A program made the position numbers and the translations under genes. A DNA stretch of 49,329 nt from Nitrosomonas supralitoralis. Its GTDB lineage: Bacteria; Pseudomonadota; Gammaproteobacteria; Burkholderiales; Nitrosomonadaceae. Location: contig NZ_PXXU01000025.1 of NCBI RefSeq assembly GCF_003011925.2, positions 1 through 49,329 on the forward strand, given 5' to 3'. Under the pieces are notes generated by a model, which had not been told where the DNA came from, ran no database searches, and was given only the letters and a program-made list of their open reading frames with translations. Below, in pieces: positions 49,301 through 49,329 of the stretch; position 1 is the stretch's first letter, and the number at the start of each line of letters is the position of its first letter.

Positions 49301-49329
49301 ATGAAGAAGCAGCGATTTACGGAAAGCAG
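49301..49329 (+). CDS. IS3-family transposase OrfA, start only
   Basis: The last 29 bases read M-K-K-Q-R-F-T-E-S and part of the next codon, the usual beginning of IS3/IS407-type OrfA proteins (MKKxRFTExQI). It is preceded by GGAGAGG at about 10 bases. The rest is beyond the window. Confidence 0.7.

Overview
The window looks like the chromosome of a low-GC betaproteobacterium, most likely a Nitrosomonas-type member of the Nitrosomonadaceae. This is an inference from protein sequences and gene order: hfq-hflX-hflK-hflC-yjeT-hisZ-purA, ilvI-ilvH-ilvC-psd-pssA-leuA, queA-tgt-yajC-secD-secF, and a periplasmic di-heme cytochrome c peroxidase. No ammonia-oxidation gene lies in the window to prove it.

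Layout. Positions 1-1964 hold rpsT, two small secreted proteins and a GNAT acetyltransferase. Positions 1993-8464 (minus) are the RNA-chaperone / membrane-protease-regulator / purine cluster. Its hflC-yjeT gap holds a 53-bp inverted-repeat element. Positions 8822-13586 carry the cytochrome c peroxidase and rppH (minus), proS with an overlapping lytic transglycosylase (plus), and a TlpA-like thioredoxin (minus). Positions 13626-20351 (minus) are branched-chain amino acid synthesis with the phosphatidylserine/phosphatidylethanolamine genes inside it. leuA has its own leader region with a candidate Leu-rich leader peptide. Positions 20421-25841 hold tldD and a nitrilase-family gene (minus) divergent from glnE (plus).

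Positions 25963-30665 concern type IV pili: a sigma-54 promoter and pilin gene, a convergent GAF-domain PilB/GspE-type ATPase, a frameshifted metallo-beta-lactamase-fold phosphodiesterase directly upstream of that ATPase, and a universal stress protein. Positions 30696-37600 are mixed housekeeping and accessory genes (TerC-family protein, patatin, proline iminopeptidase, APS-type CysH, retropepsin-like protease, greB, a Cys-less thioredoxin-fold protein). Among them are a MITE-like repeat, a transposase-tail relic and a cluster of REP-like hairpins. Positions 37737-43480 (minus) are the queuosine and Sec-accessory operon.

From tRNA-Leu(CAA) at 43591 to the right end the character changes. There is an integrase N-terminal fragment just downstream of the tRNA, a second decayed copy about 0.7 kb on, and 1.2 kb of AT-rich DNA with DnaA-box-like sites and an 11-copy pentanucleotide repeat. 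Then come two uncharacterised membrane/lipoprotein genes, an ornithine/lysine-type decarboxylase, and the start of an IS3-family transposase at the edge. This is best read as an eroded integrative element at a tRNA gene.

I found no CRISPR array, defence system or biosynthetic cluster. The best candidates for undescribed biology are the leuA leader, the eroded tRNA-Leu island with its repeats, the GAF-ATPase with its broken phosphodiesterase partner, and the REP-like hairpin cluster near a transposase relic. Several start codons were moved to an internal ATG with a better ribosome binding site or family fit; the reason is given in each entry.
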